Below are positions 54,163 through 63,188 of a stretch of DNA of 64,000 bases, one piece after another (the stretch's first letter is position 1; each line of letters opens with the position of its first letter). Position numbers and translations under genes: made by a program. The DNA lies in contig NZ_CP077769.1 in assembly GCF_020386615.1 (NCBI RefSeq), forward strand, positions 682,001 to 746,000. Direction: 5' to 3'. This stretch comes from Chitinophaga pendula. Lineage in GTDB: Bacteria > Bacteroidota > Bacteroidia > Chitinophagales > Chitinophagaceae. The notes below the pieces were generated by a model. That model saw nothing but the letters and a program-made list of their open reading frames with translations, had not been told where the DNA came from and did no database searches.

Positions 54163-54573
54163 ATGAGACAAATTAAAAGTATCTTACTGGCAGAAGATGA
54201 CGAAGATGACCGCATGATATTCCAGGAGATAATTAATAAATTAAAAGAAGAACGCGAAATACAATTCGAAACAGTAGAAAACGGACTCGACCTGGTACAG
54301 CTCCTAGAAGACCGCTCGCAACAGGCACTACCGAGCCTTATTATACTCGATCAGAACATGCCTAAAATGAACGGCCAGCAAACCCTGGCAGCATTAAAAG
54401 GCGATCAGCGATACCTGCACATACCCGTAGTCATATACTCTACACACAACGATAGCCGCCTCGCTGATGAATGCATCCGCATAGGGGCCGAACAGATTAT
54501 TACCAAACCCGATTCCTTCGACGGCTTCAGCGACATGATCGTACAACTCGCCGCTACCTACCTGCCAGCCTGA
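54163..54573 (+). CDS. Single-domain response regulator (Rcp1-like)
   Basis: 136 residues, only a receiver domain. Acidic pocket EDDEDD (11-16), phospho-acceptor Asp63 in IILDQNMP, switch Thr/Ser in YSTHND and Lys115 in ITKPD. There is no DNA-binding or enzymatic output. It resembles Rcp1-type regulators paired with phytochromes and is encoded 5 bases after the hybrid kinase, so it is the likely phosphate acceptor. What it binds next is not encoded here. Confidence 0.93.
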   Translation: MRQIKSILLAEDDEDDRMIFQEIINKLKEEREIQFETVENGLDLVQLLEDRSQQALPSLIILDQNMPKMNGQQTLAALKGDQRYLHIPVVIYSTHNDSRLADECIRIGAEQIITKPDSFDGFSDMIVQLAATYLPA

Positions 54574-54588
54574 TCTCAATAGATCAGG
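54569..54588 (+). terminator. Hairpin at the end of the phytochrome operon
   Basis: An 8-bp stem CCTGATCT / AGATCAGG with a 4-base loop spans the stop codon of the response regulator. It is followed by ATTTC, a weak T run, so termination may be incomplete. Confidence 0.45.
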
Positions 54589-54707
54589 ATTTCATACCCG
54601 CAAACACAGAATGCAAGAAATTATCCCTATCTTTAGTTAGTACAAATAACCACCCAAAAAGAACCCCGGTTTAACCATTATTTAGATTGTCATAATACAC
54701 TTTAACT

Positions 54708-55517
54708 ATGAATCCTTTGACTGCATCTGTAAAGAAGATCTATGTATACCTCTTTGCCAGAAAAGCCTTCTATAACGTTAATCTCTACCTCTATAAACTC
54801 AGCATGAGAGGACTCGGCATCCTCAATTATGAAAACGAGACCGTAAGCGGAGAAAAAGCATTCGTCAAACAAATGGTCGCCGGCGGAAAATTAATGTCAG
54901 GAGTAGTACTGGACATCGGCGCCAACCACGGCAACTACGCCGCCATGCTAAGAAAACTGAAAGTTAAACTGCCCATCTTCGCCTTCGAACCCCACCCGGC
55001 CGCTTTCGCAAAACTCGAACAAACCGCCGCCGAATACGACTTCACCGCCATTCAGCAAGGTGCAAGCAACGAAACCACCACCGCACTCATATACGACTAT
55101 GCCGGCGGAGAAGGCTCCGAACACGCCAGCATGTACAAAGAAGTCATCGCCGGATTCCGCAACAGCGCAGTAGATGAAGTACATATCTCCCTCACCACCA
55201 TCGACGAATTTGTAGAAACAAACCACATCTCCAGGATAGCACTCCTTAAAATAGATACAGAAGGAAATGAATTGAATGTGTTGAAAGGTGCCCGGCAAAC
55301 CATCGCCGCAGGCCTTATCGATGCAGTACAGGTAGAATTCAACGAAATGAACGTCATCGCACGCACATTCCTGAAAGATATCATCACCGCCCTTCCCGGA
55401 TACGACTTCTACCGCCTCCTCCCCAATGGCCTGCTCCCCCTGGGTAAATACGTAGCCGCTAACCTCGAAATATTCGCCTTCCAGAATATAGTAGCTCTCC
55501 GCAAAAAAGATCAGTAA
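54708..55517 (+). CDS. FkbM-family SAM-dependent methyltransferase
   Basis: 269 residues. SAM-binding motif VVLDIGANHGNYAAML with the following acidic FAFEPHPAAF; FkbM signature TIDEFVE then IALLKIDTEGNELNVLKGA. FkbM enzymes O-methylate sugars and other hydroxyls. It is the only + strand gene beside the exopolysaccharide cluster; its last 7 bases overlap the convergent wcaJ-type gene. It is one of three FkbM genes within 6.3 kb, and probably acts on the same polymer. Confidence 0.93.
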   Translation: MNPLTASVKKIYVYLFARKAFYNVNLYLYKLSMRGLGILNYENETVSGEKAFVKQMVAGGKLMSGVVLDIGANHGNYAAMLRKLKVKLPIFAFEPHPAAFAKLEQTAAEYDFTAIQQGASNETTTALIYDYAGGEGSEHASMYKEVIAGFRNSAVDEVHISLTTIDEFVETNHISRIALLKIDTEGNELNVLKGARQTIAAGLIDAVQVEFNEMNVIARTFLKDIITALPGYDFYRLLPNGLLPLGKYVAANLEIFAFQNIVALRKKDQ

Positions 55518-56914
55518 GCATTCCGGTCCCCCTTGATCATATTCATCACCGTCTGGAATAATATCTGGCAATCCAGCCAGAAACTATAATTCTCTATATA
55601 CCACAAATCAAGGTTCACCCGCTTCTGCATCTGACCCGACTGTCGCGTTTCCCCACGGCAACCATTCACCTGCGCCCACCCCGTAATACCAGGCTTCACC
55701 AAATGACGCAACATGTAATGCTGTATCGTATCCTTCGACTCCACATGCAACGGTATCGGATGCGGACGAGGCCCCACCACCGACATATCCCCCAACAATA
55801 CATTGATGAACTGCGGTAACTCATCCAGGTTCGTACGCCGCAAAAAACGCCCCACCGCCGTAGTCCGCGGATCATGACGAGTAGCCTGCATATACTGCCC
55901 ATTACCATCTACATCCCCCGACGTCTGCCGCATAGAACGAAACTTATAACAACGGATCTTCCGGTTCTTTAACCCCCAGCGCGGCTGCACAAAAAAAACA
56001 GGCCCCGGAGAAGATAACTTGATCGCCAACGCTATTATAGGAAACAACCAGATAAACACCGTAACAAACAACAACGCCGAAAAACAAATATCAAAGGTCC
56101 GCTTGAACCGCTGCTTCGTCTCATCATCCAACGGCGAGGTCCGGATCGTTAATATCGGAAACGTACCAAACAAATTCATACTCACCGTAGGCGTACAAAA
56201 ACGATAACAGTCCGCAATAATACGCACCCGCTTCGCCTCCCGCTCACTCGCCACGATCACCTTCTCCGTCTGCTCTGCATACCCGCCCGGCAACGCCACC
56301 ACCACATCGTCAATCTCATGCTCCTCCAGTATACGATGAAGATCAGACAGCTTTCCCAGGTACTGACCGTTCAAATGAGATTGTGCCTGATCATCCACAA
56401 ACCCAACACAACGATACCCGAAATGATCATTGTTAGCAATCGTCCGGTGAAAACCCATCCCCGTCTCGCCTGCACCTACTATCAGGATGTTACGGATATT
56501 ATGCCCGTGCGCCCGCAACCGCAATAAAAGCTGCTTGACAAAAAAACGAACCGTCGTCATAAACACAAAAAGTAAACCACTATACAACAACGTAAATGTT
56601 CGCGGATAAGGATAAAATTTAAAGACATAGAAAAAAAGAAAAGTCAATATACAAGTATGCAACAACACCGTCTTTAATATCGACACAAACTCAAAAGAAA
56701 AAGAACGCGTCCTGAAATCTTCATACAACTGTACCGACAATCCCGTCAGCGTCCACGAACAAATACTGATACAAAGCACTAACAGGTTAAGATCAGAAAA
56801 AAATACATCGCCTTTGGCCGCAATATACCTGCGGGTAAAGAAAAAGGCGACAAGCAGCACCGCATAATCGATCATCTGCTTAATGGGAAGATTCGCATGG
56901 ATGTTACTCTTCAT
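55511..56914 (-). CDS. Undecaprenyl-phosphate glycosylphosphotransferase (WcaJ-type)
   Basis: 467 residues. Several membrane helices in the N-terminal half (AVLLVAFFFTRRYIA, LLVLCISICSWTLTGL and others), a Rossmann-like middle (NILIVGAGETGMGFHRT), and the C-terminal bacterial sugar transferase domain after KRTFDICFSALLF: PGPVFFVQPRWGLKNRKI, CYKFRSMR, FLRRTNLDELPQFINVL, GDMSVVGPRPHP and VKPGITGWAQVNG. It loads the first sugar phosphate on undecaprenyl phosphate and starts exopolysaccharide repeat-unit synthesis at the inner membrane. It is the last gene of the leftward operon. Confidence 0.95.
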   Translation of the reverse strand: MKSNIHANLPIKQMIDYAVLLVAFFFTRRYIAAKGDVFFSDLNLLVLCISICSWTLTGLSVQLYEDFRTRSFSFEFVSILKTVLLHTCILTFLFFYVFKFYPYPRTFTLLYSGLLFVFMTTVRFFVKQLLLRLRAHGHNIRNILIVGAGETGMGFHRTIANNDHFGYRCVGFVDDQAQSHLNGQYLGKLSDLHRILEEHEIDDVVVALPGGYAEQTEKVIVASEREAKRVRIIADCYRFCTPTVSMNLFGTFPILTIRTSPLDDETKQRFKRTFDICFSALLFVTVFIWLFPIIALAIKLSSPGPVFFVQPRWGLKNRKIRCYKFRSMRQTSGDVDGNGQYMQATRHDPRTTAVGRFLRRTNLDELPQFINVLLGDMSVVGPRPHPIPLHVESKDTIQHYMLRHLVKPGITGWAQVNGCRGETRQSGQMQKRVNLDLWYIENYSFWLDCQILFQTVMNMIKGDRNAY

Positions 56915-56990
56915 AAATACCCACTTTATCGGATGAACGGATTGACCAGCCTTACCTGCTGGCCCGTATTAATAGGATCACTCACATCCC

Positions 56991-58190
56991 CTAGTTCAAT
57001 AAAGCCTTTTTAAACACATGCAGGAACCGGTCCTGTATCCGGCTGATATTAAAATGTGTTTCCGCATACGCACGCCCGTTTTGTCCCAATATCTGCCGCA
57101 AAGGCGCATCCGCCAACAATCGCTCTATATGCCTGCAAAACGCCGTAGCATCATCCGGCGGTACACAATAACCCGCATTGTTACGCTGTACAATACTGGC
57201 ACTCAGATTGGCAGGTGGCATCGCCAATACAATAGGCTTCTGCGCACACAGATAGGTCAATACCTTCGACGGCACAGAATAAGTACCCGCATCTTTCTCC
57301 AATATCGCCATCAATATATCAGCCGTCGCCAATACCTGACTCATCTGCCGGAAATCCTGGAAGGGAAGTATCTGCAGGTTATCCAGCTGCCGCTTCTCCT
57401 TTTCCGCCTCCAAGTAACTGGCCCCCAACCCCTCCGATATCACGATAAACTGCACATCAGCACGCTCCCTGAAATATTCCGCCGCCGATGCTATGATCGA
57501 AGGATTATGCTTTAATCCAAGCGTCCCCGAATACACCACGCAGATCTTATCCGTCAGCTGATGCGCCCGCGCCCACTGATTATCCTTCTCCAACAACGAT
57601 ATCTCCGTAATAGGCGCCCAGTTAGGAATACAAGTCACCTTATCCAGGTCCACCTGCCACGATTCGAAGAGCGTATTGAAATCCTCCGTTATACTCACAA
57701 TATGATCGCTCTTCCGCAATAACCGCCGCTCCAACGACCGGAAATATGCCCAGATCGGCCACCCTAAGATCCCCAACCGCTGCCAGGCTATCTGCCGGAT
57801 AGCGATCGTATAAATGTCCTGACACCAATAGATGAACTTCACATGATGATCCTTGCAATACCGCTGTACATACTCCTGTACAAATAAGGGCGTAGTACCA
57901 CTCAATACCACATCCGGTCTGAATTCATCCAACACCGCCGTCAGCTGACGCGCATATTCGATCTCCTGCTGCCGCCGCTTTAACAACGAATACTTCCTAA
58001 ATTGACCCTTTACCGCAATAGGCAAGATGCGAAGACGCAAATACCCGCTATCCGGCTCTTCAAAATTCCCCTTCGGCGACTGGAAAGAAGTAGAATAGGC
58101 ATGAAGTACCTCAAAACCATTTTGTGCCAGTTGCCGGCTCAGCTGCAGCGTAAACGCATGCCCCGAATGATCGTTCAATACAATTCTCAT
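56991..58190 (-). CDS. Glycosyltransferase family 4 (WbuB/WcaI-like)
   Basis: 399 residues. GT-B fold with N-terminal HSGHAFTLQLSRQLAQNGFE and C-terminal donor site: VVYSGTLGLKHNPSI, FVIISEGLG, and the family E-x7-E region VPSKVLTYLCAQKPIVLA, where the second Glu is replaced (KVLTYLCA). It transfers a sugar to the growing repeat unit in the cytoplasm. The stop of the upstream FkbM gene lies 2 bases before its ATG, so the two are cotranscribed. Confidence 0.9.
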   Translation of the reverse strand: MRIVLNDHSGHAFTLQLSRQLAQNGFEVLHAYSTSFQSPKGNFEEPDSGYLRLRILPIAVKGQFRKYSLLKRRQQEIEYARQLTAVLDEFRPDVVLSGTTPLFVQEYVQRYCKDHHVKFIYWCQDIYTIAIRQIAWQRLGILGWPIWAYFRSLERRLLRKSDHIVSITEDFNTLFESWQVDLDKVTCIPNWAPITEISLLEKDNQWARAHQLTDKICVVYSGTLGLKHNPSIIASAAEYFRERADVQFIVISEGLGASYLEAEKEKRQLDNLQILPFQDFRQMSQVLATADILMAILEKDAGTYSVPSKVLTYLCAQKPIVLAMPPANLSASIVQRNNAGYCVPPDDATAFCRHIERLLADAPLRQILGQNGRAYAETHFNISRIQDRFLHVFKKALLN

Positions 58191-58192
58191 AG

Positions 58193-58978
58193 CTAGGTCT
58201 TTATCAAATGACTCGATGAATAACTATTCCCGTTGGTATGTGTGTGCTTACGTTTATACAGCAGATCCATCTGCAGTATCTGTAACTTATCAGATTGAAG
58301 GAACCCCACCGGCGCAATAAACTCAAAACCTAACTCCTTCACAAAATGATGCATCTCATCAAATAAAGGCTCCCCCTCATACATATGCACGAACGATGTC
58401 TCAAACAATAAGTAATCGATCTGCCGTAACCGGTTCGCAGCACCCTTCAATACCTCCTTCTCATAACCCTGCACATCCAGCTTCAACAACACCGGAGATA
58501 CTAATGGTAACGCCCCGTTCAGATCATCCAACCGCTTTACAGGTACCTGTATACGATGCGTACTCGCCGTCTGCGGTACCAGGTGCTGCTGCAACTCAGA
58601 TACCGGTAATGCCGAACTCGCATGGGAATAAGTATTACTGAAGAACTCCAGCTCCCCACTCATACTACCCAATGCAAAATTGTAGGCATGCACCTGCGAC
58701 ACACCCCGCGTATGCTGCTGCAACAAAGCAAAAGTGTCAGGCACCGGCTCAAATGAATACACCTGCGCCTGCGGATAAAAATGTAACGCCGCTAACGTAA
58801 ACTGACCCTTGTTGGCGCCCACATCCACCACCGTGTTCAACGTCGGGATATAATGCCGGCAATTGTGTAATACCTGTGTAGACGCTACAGAAGCGCCTTT
58901 CTTTAATACAGACGAAAAACCGCGGCCCGAACGGATCATCACCTTAAGGGCATCCGCCAGCCTGAAAAAAAAGTTCAT
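58193..58978 (-). CDS. FkbM-family SAM-dependent methyltransferase
   Basis: 261 residues. SAM-binding motif TVVDVGANKGQFTLAAL, acidic VYSFEPVPDTF, and the FkbM core KRLDDLNG through VLLKLDVQGYEKEVLKGA. The C-terminus is a short basic tail (YKRKHTHTNG). Its ATG overlaps the stop codon of the upstream glycosyltransferase (ATGA), showing tight coupling. Expected to methylate a sugar of the polymer made by this cluster. Confidence 0.93.
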   Translation of the reverse strand: MNFFFRLADALKVMIRSGRGFSSVLKKGASVASTQVLHNCRHYIPTLNTVVDVGANKGQFTLAALHFYPQAQVYSFEPVPDTFALLQQHTRGVSQVHAYNFALGSMSGELEFFSNTYSHASSALPVSELQQHLVPQTASTHRIQVPVKRLDDLNGALPLVSPVLLKLDVQGYEKEVLKGAANRLRQIDYLLFETSFVHMYEGEPLFDEMHHFVKELGFEFIAPVGFLQSDKLQILQMDLLYKRKHTHTNGNSYSSSHLIKT

Positions 58979-60078
58979 GTCGAGAATTTATGGTTCCAGC
59001 AATGCTGATAAAATGAGATCGTTGATTGTATACATTTCTCCCAAGAGAATAAAGTAGCCTGCCCTAAGCCCGCCGCTACCACCGCCTGCCGGTAAGCAGC
59101 CTGCTCCAGCAACCCGATCTTATCCAGGATGGCCATAGCCGTCATCTCCTCCACCAGCAATCCCGCCGCCCCGGCCACCTCCGGCATCGCCGTAGTACGC
59201 CCGCAGATCACCGGACACCCCGCCTTCATCGCCTCCCCGGGAGGAAACCCGAAACCCTCATAAGCAGAAGGATATAATAAACAGAATGCCTGATTATACA
59301 ACCGGTTCAGATCCGCATTACTCAAAGAAGGAAACAAATGATAACGCCCGTTAGTACGCTCCTGCAACTCCTGGTGCTCCCTGCGCGTCCATAACTCACC
59401 ACCCACCACTACCAACTCATAATCCTCCGGCAACTGCTCCATCACCTCCAACGCAAGCCCAAAATTTTTATAATGCCGCCTGGCACCCACATACAAAATA
59501 TATCGCTTGTGTCCTGCCGTAGGTAACAATGTCTCCCGCTGATAGCCACCCACGATCGGATGATAGTCAGCCGTGATACCGTGATGGATCACCCGTATCT
59601 TCGCCGGGTCCGTCTGCGGGTAAAAATGTAACAACTCCCGGCGAGTACTCTCCGAAATACAAATAATACCGTCCGCTCGTTTGATACCATATGCCTTCTG
59701 CGTCGTATTAGCCAGGCTACGCGGAAAACGACTGGCCAGCCGCCGCTCATGCGCAAAGTCATGCACCGTCAATATATTCACCACATCCCGCTGCGGTGAT
59801 ACCCGCATATACCCGCCATGAAAGACAGCCGCCGAAGGCAACGTATATCGCAATGGCAAATAACGCAGGTACTGCGGCGGTATCCAACTCTCCCTGATAC
59901 AGTCATAACCACTGTAATCCAACCGCGTCTCAAATACATTACCGGGCCGCAACCGCGCATTCAACAGGCTGATAGCATGACCCGCTCCGCCCATACCCTT
60001 CAGCAACTCATACCAATAAGCAGAAACACCTCCAGCCCGCTGGATCGTAAATACTATGTTGTCCAAAAAGATATGCAT
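58975..60078 (-). CDS. Glycosyltransferase family 4
   Basis: 367 residues. N-terminal acceptor region IVFTIQRAGGVSAYWYELL; C-terminal donor-site motifs YILYVGARRHYKNFGLALEV, NRLYNQAFCLLYPSAYEGFG (E-x7-E region EGFGFPPGEAMKAGCPVI is complete with both Glu) and MPEVAGAAGLLV. It resembles mannosyltransferases of the WbaZ/MtfB group. Stop and start overlap by 4 bases with the FkbM gene downstream. Confidence 0.92.
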   Translation of the reverse strand: MHIFLDNIVFTIQRAGGVSAYWYELLKGMGGAGHAISLLNARLRPGNVFETRLDYSGYDCIRESWIPPQYLRYLPLRYTLPSAAVFHGGYMRVSPQRDVVNILTVHDFAHERRLASRFPRSLANTTQKAYGIKRADGIICISESTRRELLHFYPQTDPAKIRVIHHGITADYHPIVGGYQRETLLPTAGHKRYILYVGARRHYKNFGLALEVMEQLPEDYELVVVGGELWTRREHQELQERTNGRYHLFPSLSNADLNRLYNQAFCLLYPSAYEGFGFPPGEAMKAGCPVICGRTTAMPEVAGAAGLLVEEMTAMAILDKIGLLEQAAYRQAVVAAGLGQATLFSWEKCIQSTISFYQHCWNHKFST

Positions 60079-60090
60079 ACCTCAACTGGT

Positions 60091-60963
60091 TTAGATCCAC
60101 ATATGTAACATCACCGGATTACCAGACAAATAATCTATCCCCTTGATCTTATAATTGTACTCCGGCACCACACCCCTGATCATATCGATCAACCGCCGAT
60201 AGTCCTGCCCCTTATGATAAGTAGTCACCGCTATCTTTGGCCTGCTCATCCGTATCGTCTCCAGCGCACCTCGTATCATCGGCTCCTCATATCCCTCTAT
60301 ATCCGCCTTGAGATAATCGATCTTTATACCCTTGTCGGCAAACAAACTATCCAACGTCACCACCTCAATAGCAATACTATCTTCATCCGCCGTCGCCCGT
60401 ACCGTAGCATCCAACGCCGTATGCGCAGCAGGCCGCTGTATATAGGCCTGATGACACGAATCTCCCGCCGCCACAGGTAGTATAGTCACCCGCTCACTTT
60501 GCCCGAACTGACGGTGCAACGCATCTATAAACATCGGCAACGGCTCCAGCGCAAAAATCCTCCCCGCCGTATACTGATGCCGGAACGTGAAAAAACCTTC
60601 CGCACTACCACAATCCACCACCACATCATCCGCCGATACCGCCGTCTGAGGTATCTCATAATAATGCCAATGCTGAGGCCTCGACTCACTAAGGATCATA
60701 GCCAGACTATAATATGGAGCCCCCGCCGGATAAATGAACTCATCCCGGTATCCCCTTATCTCATAATATCTGTACCTATCGTCCTCCCGGACAATAGTCG
60801 CCTGCTGCTTCGCCACCGCATGCATATTCGGAGAGAATAAATGAAATAAGAGCTCCCGCAAAGATGTACGACGCCTGACACTACGACTTATCGCATAATA
60901 GTAAAGCATGGAAAATCGTTTCCTGCATCCGAACAACAACGCGTTAACTTTTTGCTGTATCAT
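60091..60963 (-). CDS. FkbM-family SAM-dependent methyltransferase
   Basis: 290 residues. SAM-binding region DDVVVDCGSAEGFFTFR, acidic IFALEPLPMF, and the FkbM core IEVVTLDSLFADKGIKIDYL then KADIEGYEEPMIRGA. The first 60 residues are basic and may contact the membrane or a partner (MIQQKVNALLFGCRKRF). The stop of the polymerase-like gene upstream overlaps its ATG by 4 bases. Third FkbM gene in this region. Confidence 0.92.
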   Translation of the reverse strand: MIQQKVNALLFGCRKRFSMLYYYAISRSVRRRTSLRELLFHLFSPNMHAVAKQQATIVREDDRYRYYEIRGYRDEFIYPAGAPYYSLAMILSESRPQHWHYYEIPQTAVSADDVVVDCGSAEGFFTFRHQYTAGRIFALEPLPMFIDALHRQFGQSERVTILPVAAGDSCHQAYIQRPAAHTALDATVRATADEDSIAIEVVTLDSLFADKGIKIDYLKADIEGYEEPMIRGALETIRMSRPKIAVTTYHKGQDYRRLIDMIRGVVPEYNYKIKGIDYLSGNPVMLHMWI

Positions 60964-62381
60964 ATTTCCTCATTTAACCCCGGTGACGACAACGGCTGTA
61001 CACCACCAATAACCGCCGTAATGATTAGAAAAAGATCTATCTGGCTGAAAAAAAAGCAAACCCACACTAACGCGAAATACTTCCCGTGAAACGAACTAAG
61101 CCCCGCCCGTGTACGCGTCAGCACAAAAAAGAATACCAATAAAGCAAGCCCCCCAAACTCTACCAGGATGAAAAACCATCGCATGTTCAGATTATTACCG
61201 CCCACACCCGCCAACCGCAACTCATAATTGAGCTGCCCGAAGAAATAATGAGCAGGAATGAACGTACTGTTCCCCGGACCATAACCCGAAAACAATAAAT
61301 AGGGCTCGTCCTTCATAAAATCCACCACCGGCAACTCCAAATCCCGTTGCAACGGCATCCCTAAAATGATATTATTCTTCCCCCATATCTCCGTATCATA
61401 CCGGTATACCGAACGCTTTAACACCAGCTGATACATCATATTGTGCTGATTCGCTGCATATTGCTTGAAGAAATATTCCTTCGACGCCGCCACCCCGACA
61501 AATATCAGGATGATAATACCCATAGTACTCACGATCTTCAACCGTACAGGCCGTATCCGCGGTATGACCAGGAAGACAATACCAACAGCCAGCAGGTTAA
61601 TCCAGAAAGTCTGCGATACCGTCAACACTCCCATGACAAAAGCAACCGCCGCCAGCTTATAGTTCCTGTCCCGCAAAAACAATGGGATACATAACGAAAG
61701 AAAAGCACTGTATATCTTGGGCTCAGAAAAAAGCGCCTGTATACGTATGTTGAAAATATCCCTGGACTGATACTGCAGATAACGATGCTGCATACCCAAT
61801 ATCTCCCCCAACTCCACACTCCCGAATACGAACTGACTAATGATCTGCGCCGTAGCGATTATAAAAGACCAACGCGCAATCCGCTTCACCGTAGTACAGA
61901 AATCCTCAAACGAATACGCATATATCTCCTCCGCTATCTTTGCCCCGATAGCAAACAAAGGCAGATAGGTCTTCACATAGAAATAGACCGGCCGCAAATA
62001 GAAATTGTAAAACTTACCCTGCGGATAATAAAAAGGATCTTTGTAAAGCTGCACGATCAGAAATACCATCAGGCTCGATAACGCCGGAACAATCAGCAAC
62101 AACAGGTAAGGACGTTTGATATATAACCTGTCGGTGAACAACCGGTGCACCTGGTCCGCAAAAAATCCCATCCCCACAAAAAAAGTAGAAGTGAAAGTAG
62201 GACCCACCATAACCATACTATAAGCCTCCGTGGCAAAAGCATACAGGATAGTATCCATCGCCGACAACCGCCCCCGGTAATACATTACCAGCAATACAAT
62301 GGCGATCACCACGGGCATCAGCTCCCGGAAGGCCTCCACAAAAGGATTATTGCTCAGCAATAAGTTATACGTACTGTCCAT
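60960..62381 (-). CDS. Multi-pass membrane protein, probable exopolysaccharide polymerase (Wzy-like)
   Basis: 473 residues with about ten or more membrane helices (for example VVIAIVLLVMYYRG, LLLLIVPALSSLMVFLIVQL, LAVGIVFLVIPRI, IVSTMGIIILIFVGVAAS, LALLVFFFVLTR) and a long extracytoplasmic loop near residues 310-390. The topology fits O-antigen polymerase or ligase proteins, which are too divergent to assign by eye. Its place between glycosyltransferases and methyltransferases, with 4-base overlap to the FkbM gene, supports a Wzy role. Confidence 0.8.
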   Translation of the reverse strand: MDSTYNLLLSNNPFVEAFRELMPVVIAIVLLVMYYRGRLSAMDTILYAFATEAYSMVMVGPTFTSTFFVGMGFFADQVHRLFTDRLYIKRPYLLLLIVPALSSLMVFLIVQLYKDPFYYPQGKFYNFYLRPVYFYVKTYLPLFAIGAKIAEEIYAYSFEDFCTTVKRIARWSFIIATAQIISQFVFGSVELGEILGMQHRYLQYQSRDIFNIRIQALFSEPKIYSAFLSLCIPLFLRDRNYKLAAVAFVMGVLTVSQTFWINLLAVGIVFLVIPRIRPVRLKIVSTMGIIILIFVGVAASKEYFFKQYAANQHNMMYQLVLKRSVYRYDTEIWGKNNIILGMPLQRDLELPVVDFMKDEPYLLFSGYGPGNSTFIPAHYFFGQLNYELRLAGVGGNNLNMRWFFILVEFGGLALLVFFFVLTRTRAGLSSFHGKYFALVWVCFFFSQIDLFLIITAVIGGVQPLSSPGLNEEI

Positions 62382-62394
62382 AATCTGTCATTGT

Positions 62395-63177
62395 TCAGGC
62401 ATGCTGCCCCGCCTTTAATGTCTGCATATCCTTCATTACACGCGATCTCATAAACAACGGAACTAACTGATGTAACCCATAACGGCCACCGCCTATCAGT
62501 AAACGGTACCACCATTTGTTGATCTTCTGAGTAGTCAGTAAATGATACCCGCGTAAGGAATACACATGCAACCCATACTTGTCTGCGATATAACGCAATG
62601 TCTTCCTCGTATAAAAAGCAATATGCTGCCCATGATCCAACCCATAGTACCACCATTGATCCGGAGCAGGGGCAGGATCAGGTATAAGATGGGTGGAAAA
62701 GAAAATGTGTTTGGAAATAGCCAAGATCTTCTCTATCTCCGCAATAGGATGCTCAAAATGCTCAAAGCTCTCAAAAGTCGTTACCAACTCGATCTCATCA
62801 CCAGCACGATACTCAAAACCCCTGGCCAGTAAATTGTCAGTATAAGGGTCATGACTATAAAAATCAAAACCATAATTACGCATCAACCGCGTAAATAACC
62901 CATATCCACCTGCATAATCCAGGTACTTCTTACGGGTACCATACACAAAGAATAATAATACCGCCGCCGAACGTGATGCCAGTATATTCCGCTGTACCAA
63001 ACCGGTATCGCTCAGATTGATAGAGCGCTGATAAGCCTCTTCCAACCAGTAAGGTCGCTCCGTTTGTACAAACCCGCAACAAGCACACGAATAGTAACGG
63101 ACCGTATACTTACCCAGGATAGTACCCGAGAAAATATACGATGGCTCACTACCACATATTTTACAAACTTCTCCCAT
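62395..63177 (-). CDS. Class I SAM-dependent methyltransferase with N-terminal zinc-ribbon-like motif
   Basis: 260 residues. The N-terminus has two Cys pairs (CKIC at 5-8 and CACC at 31-34), probably a zinc site, as in C-methyltransferase-like and SAM-dependent sugar enzymes. The SAM region reads KYLDYAGGYGLFTRLMRNYG followed by FYSHDPYTDN. After it come TTFESFEHFEHPIAEIEKIL and YYGLDHGQHIAFYTRKTLRY, typical of the Methyltransf_23 group. It lies 13 bases upstream of the polymerase-like gene. It would add a fourth methyl- or methyl-like modification in this cluster. Confidence 0.88.
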   Translation of the reverse strand: MGEVCKICGSEPSYIFSGTILGKYTVRYYSCACCGFVQTERPYWLEEAYQRSINLSDTGLVQRNILASRSAAVLLFFVYGTRKKYLDYAGGYGLFTRLMRNYGFDFYSHDPYTDNLLARGFEYRAGDEIELVTTFESFEHFEHPIAEIEKILAISKHIFFSTHLIPDPAPAPDQWWYYGLDHGQHIAFYTRKTLRYIADKYGLHVYSLRGYHLLTTQKINKWWYRLLIGGGRYGLHQLVPLFMRSRVMKDMQTLKAGQHA

Positions 63178-63188
63178 TATCAGGCTTT

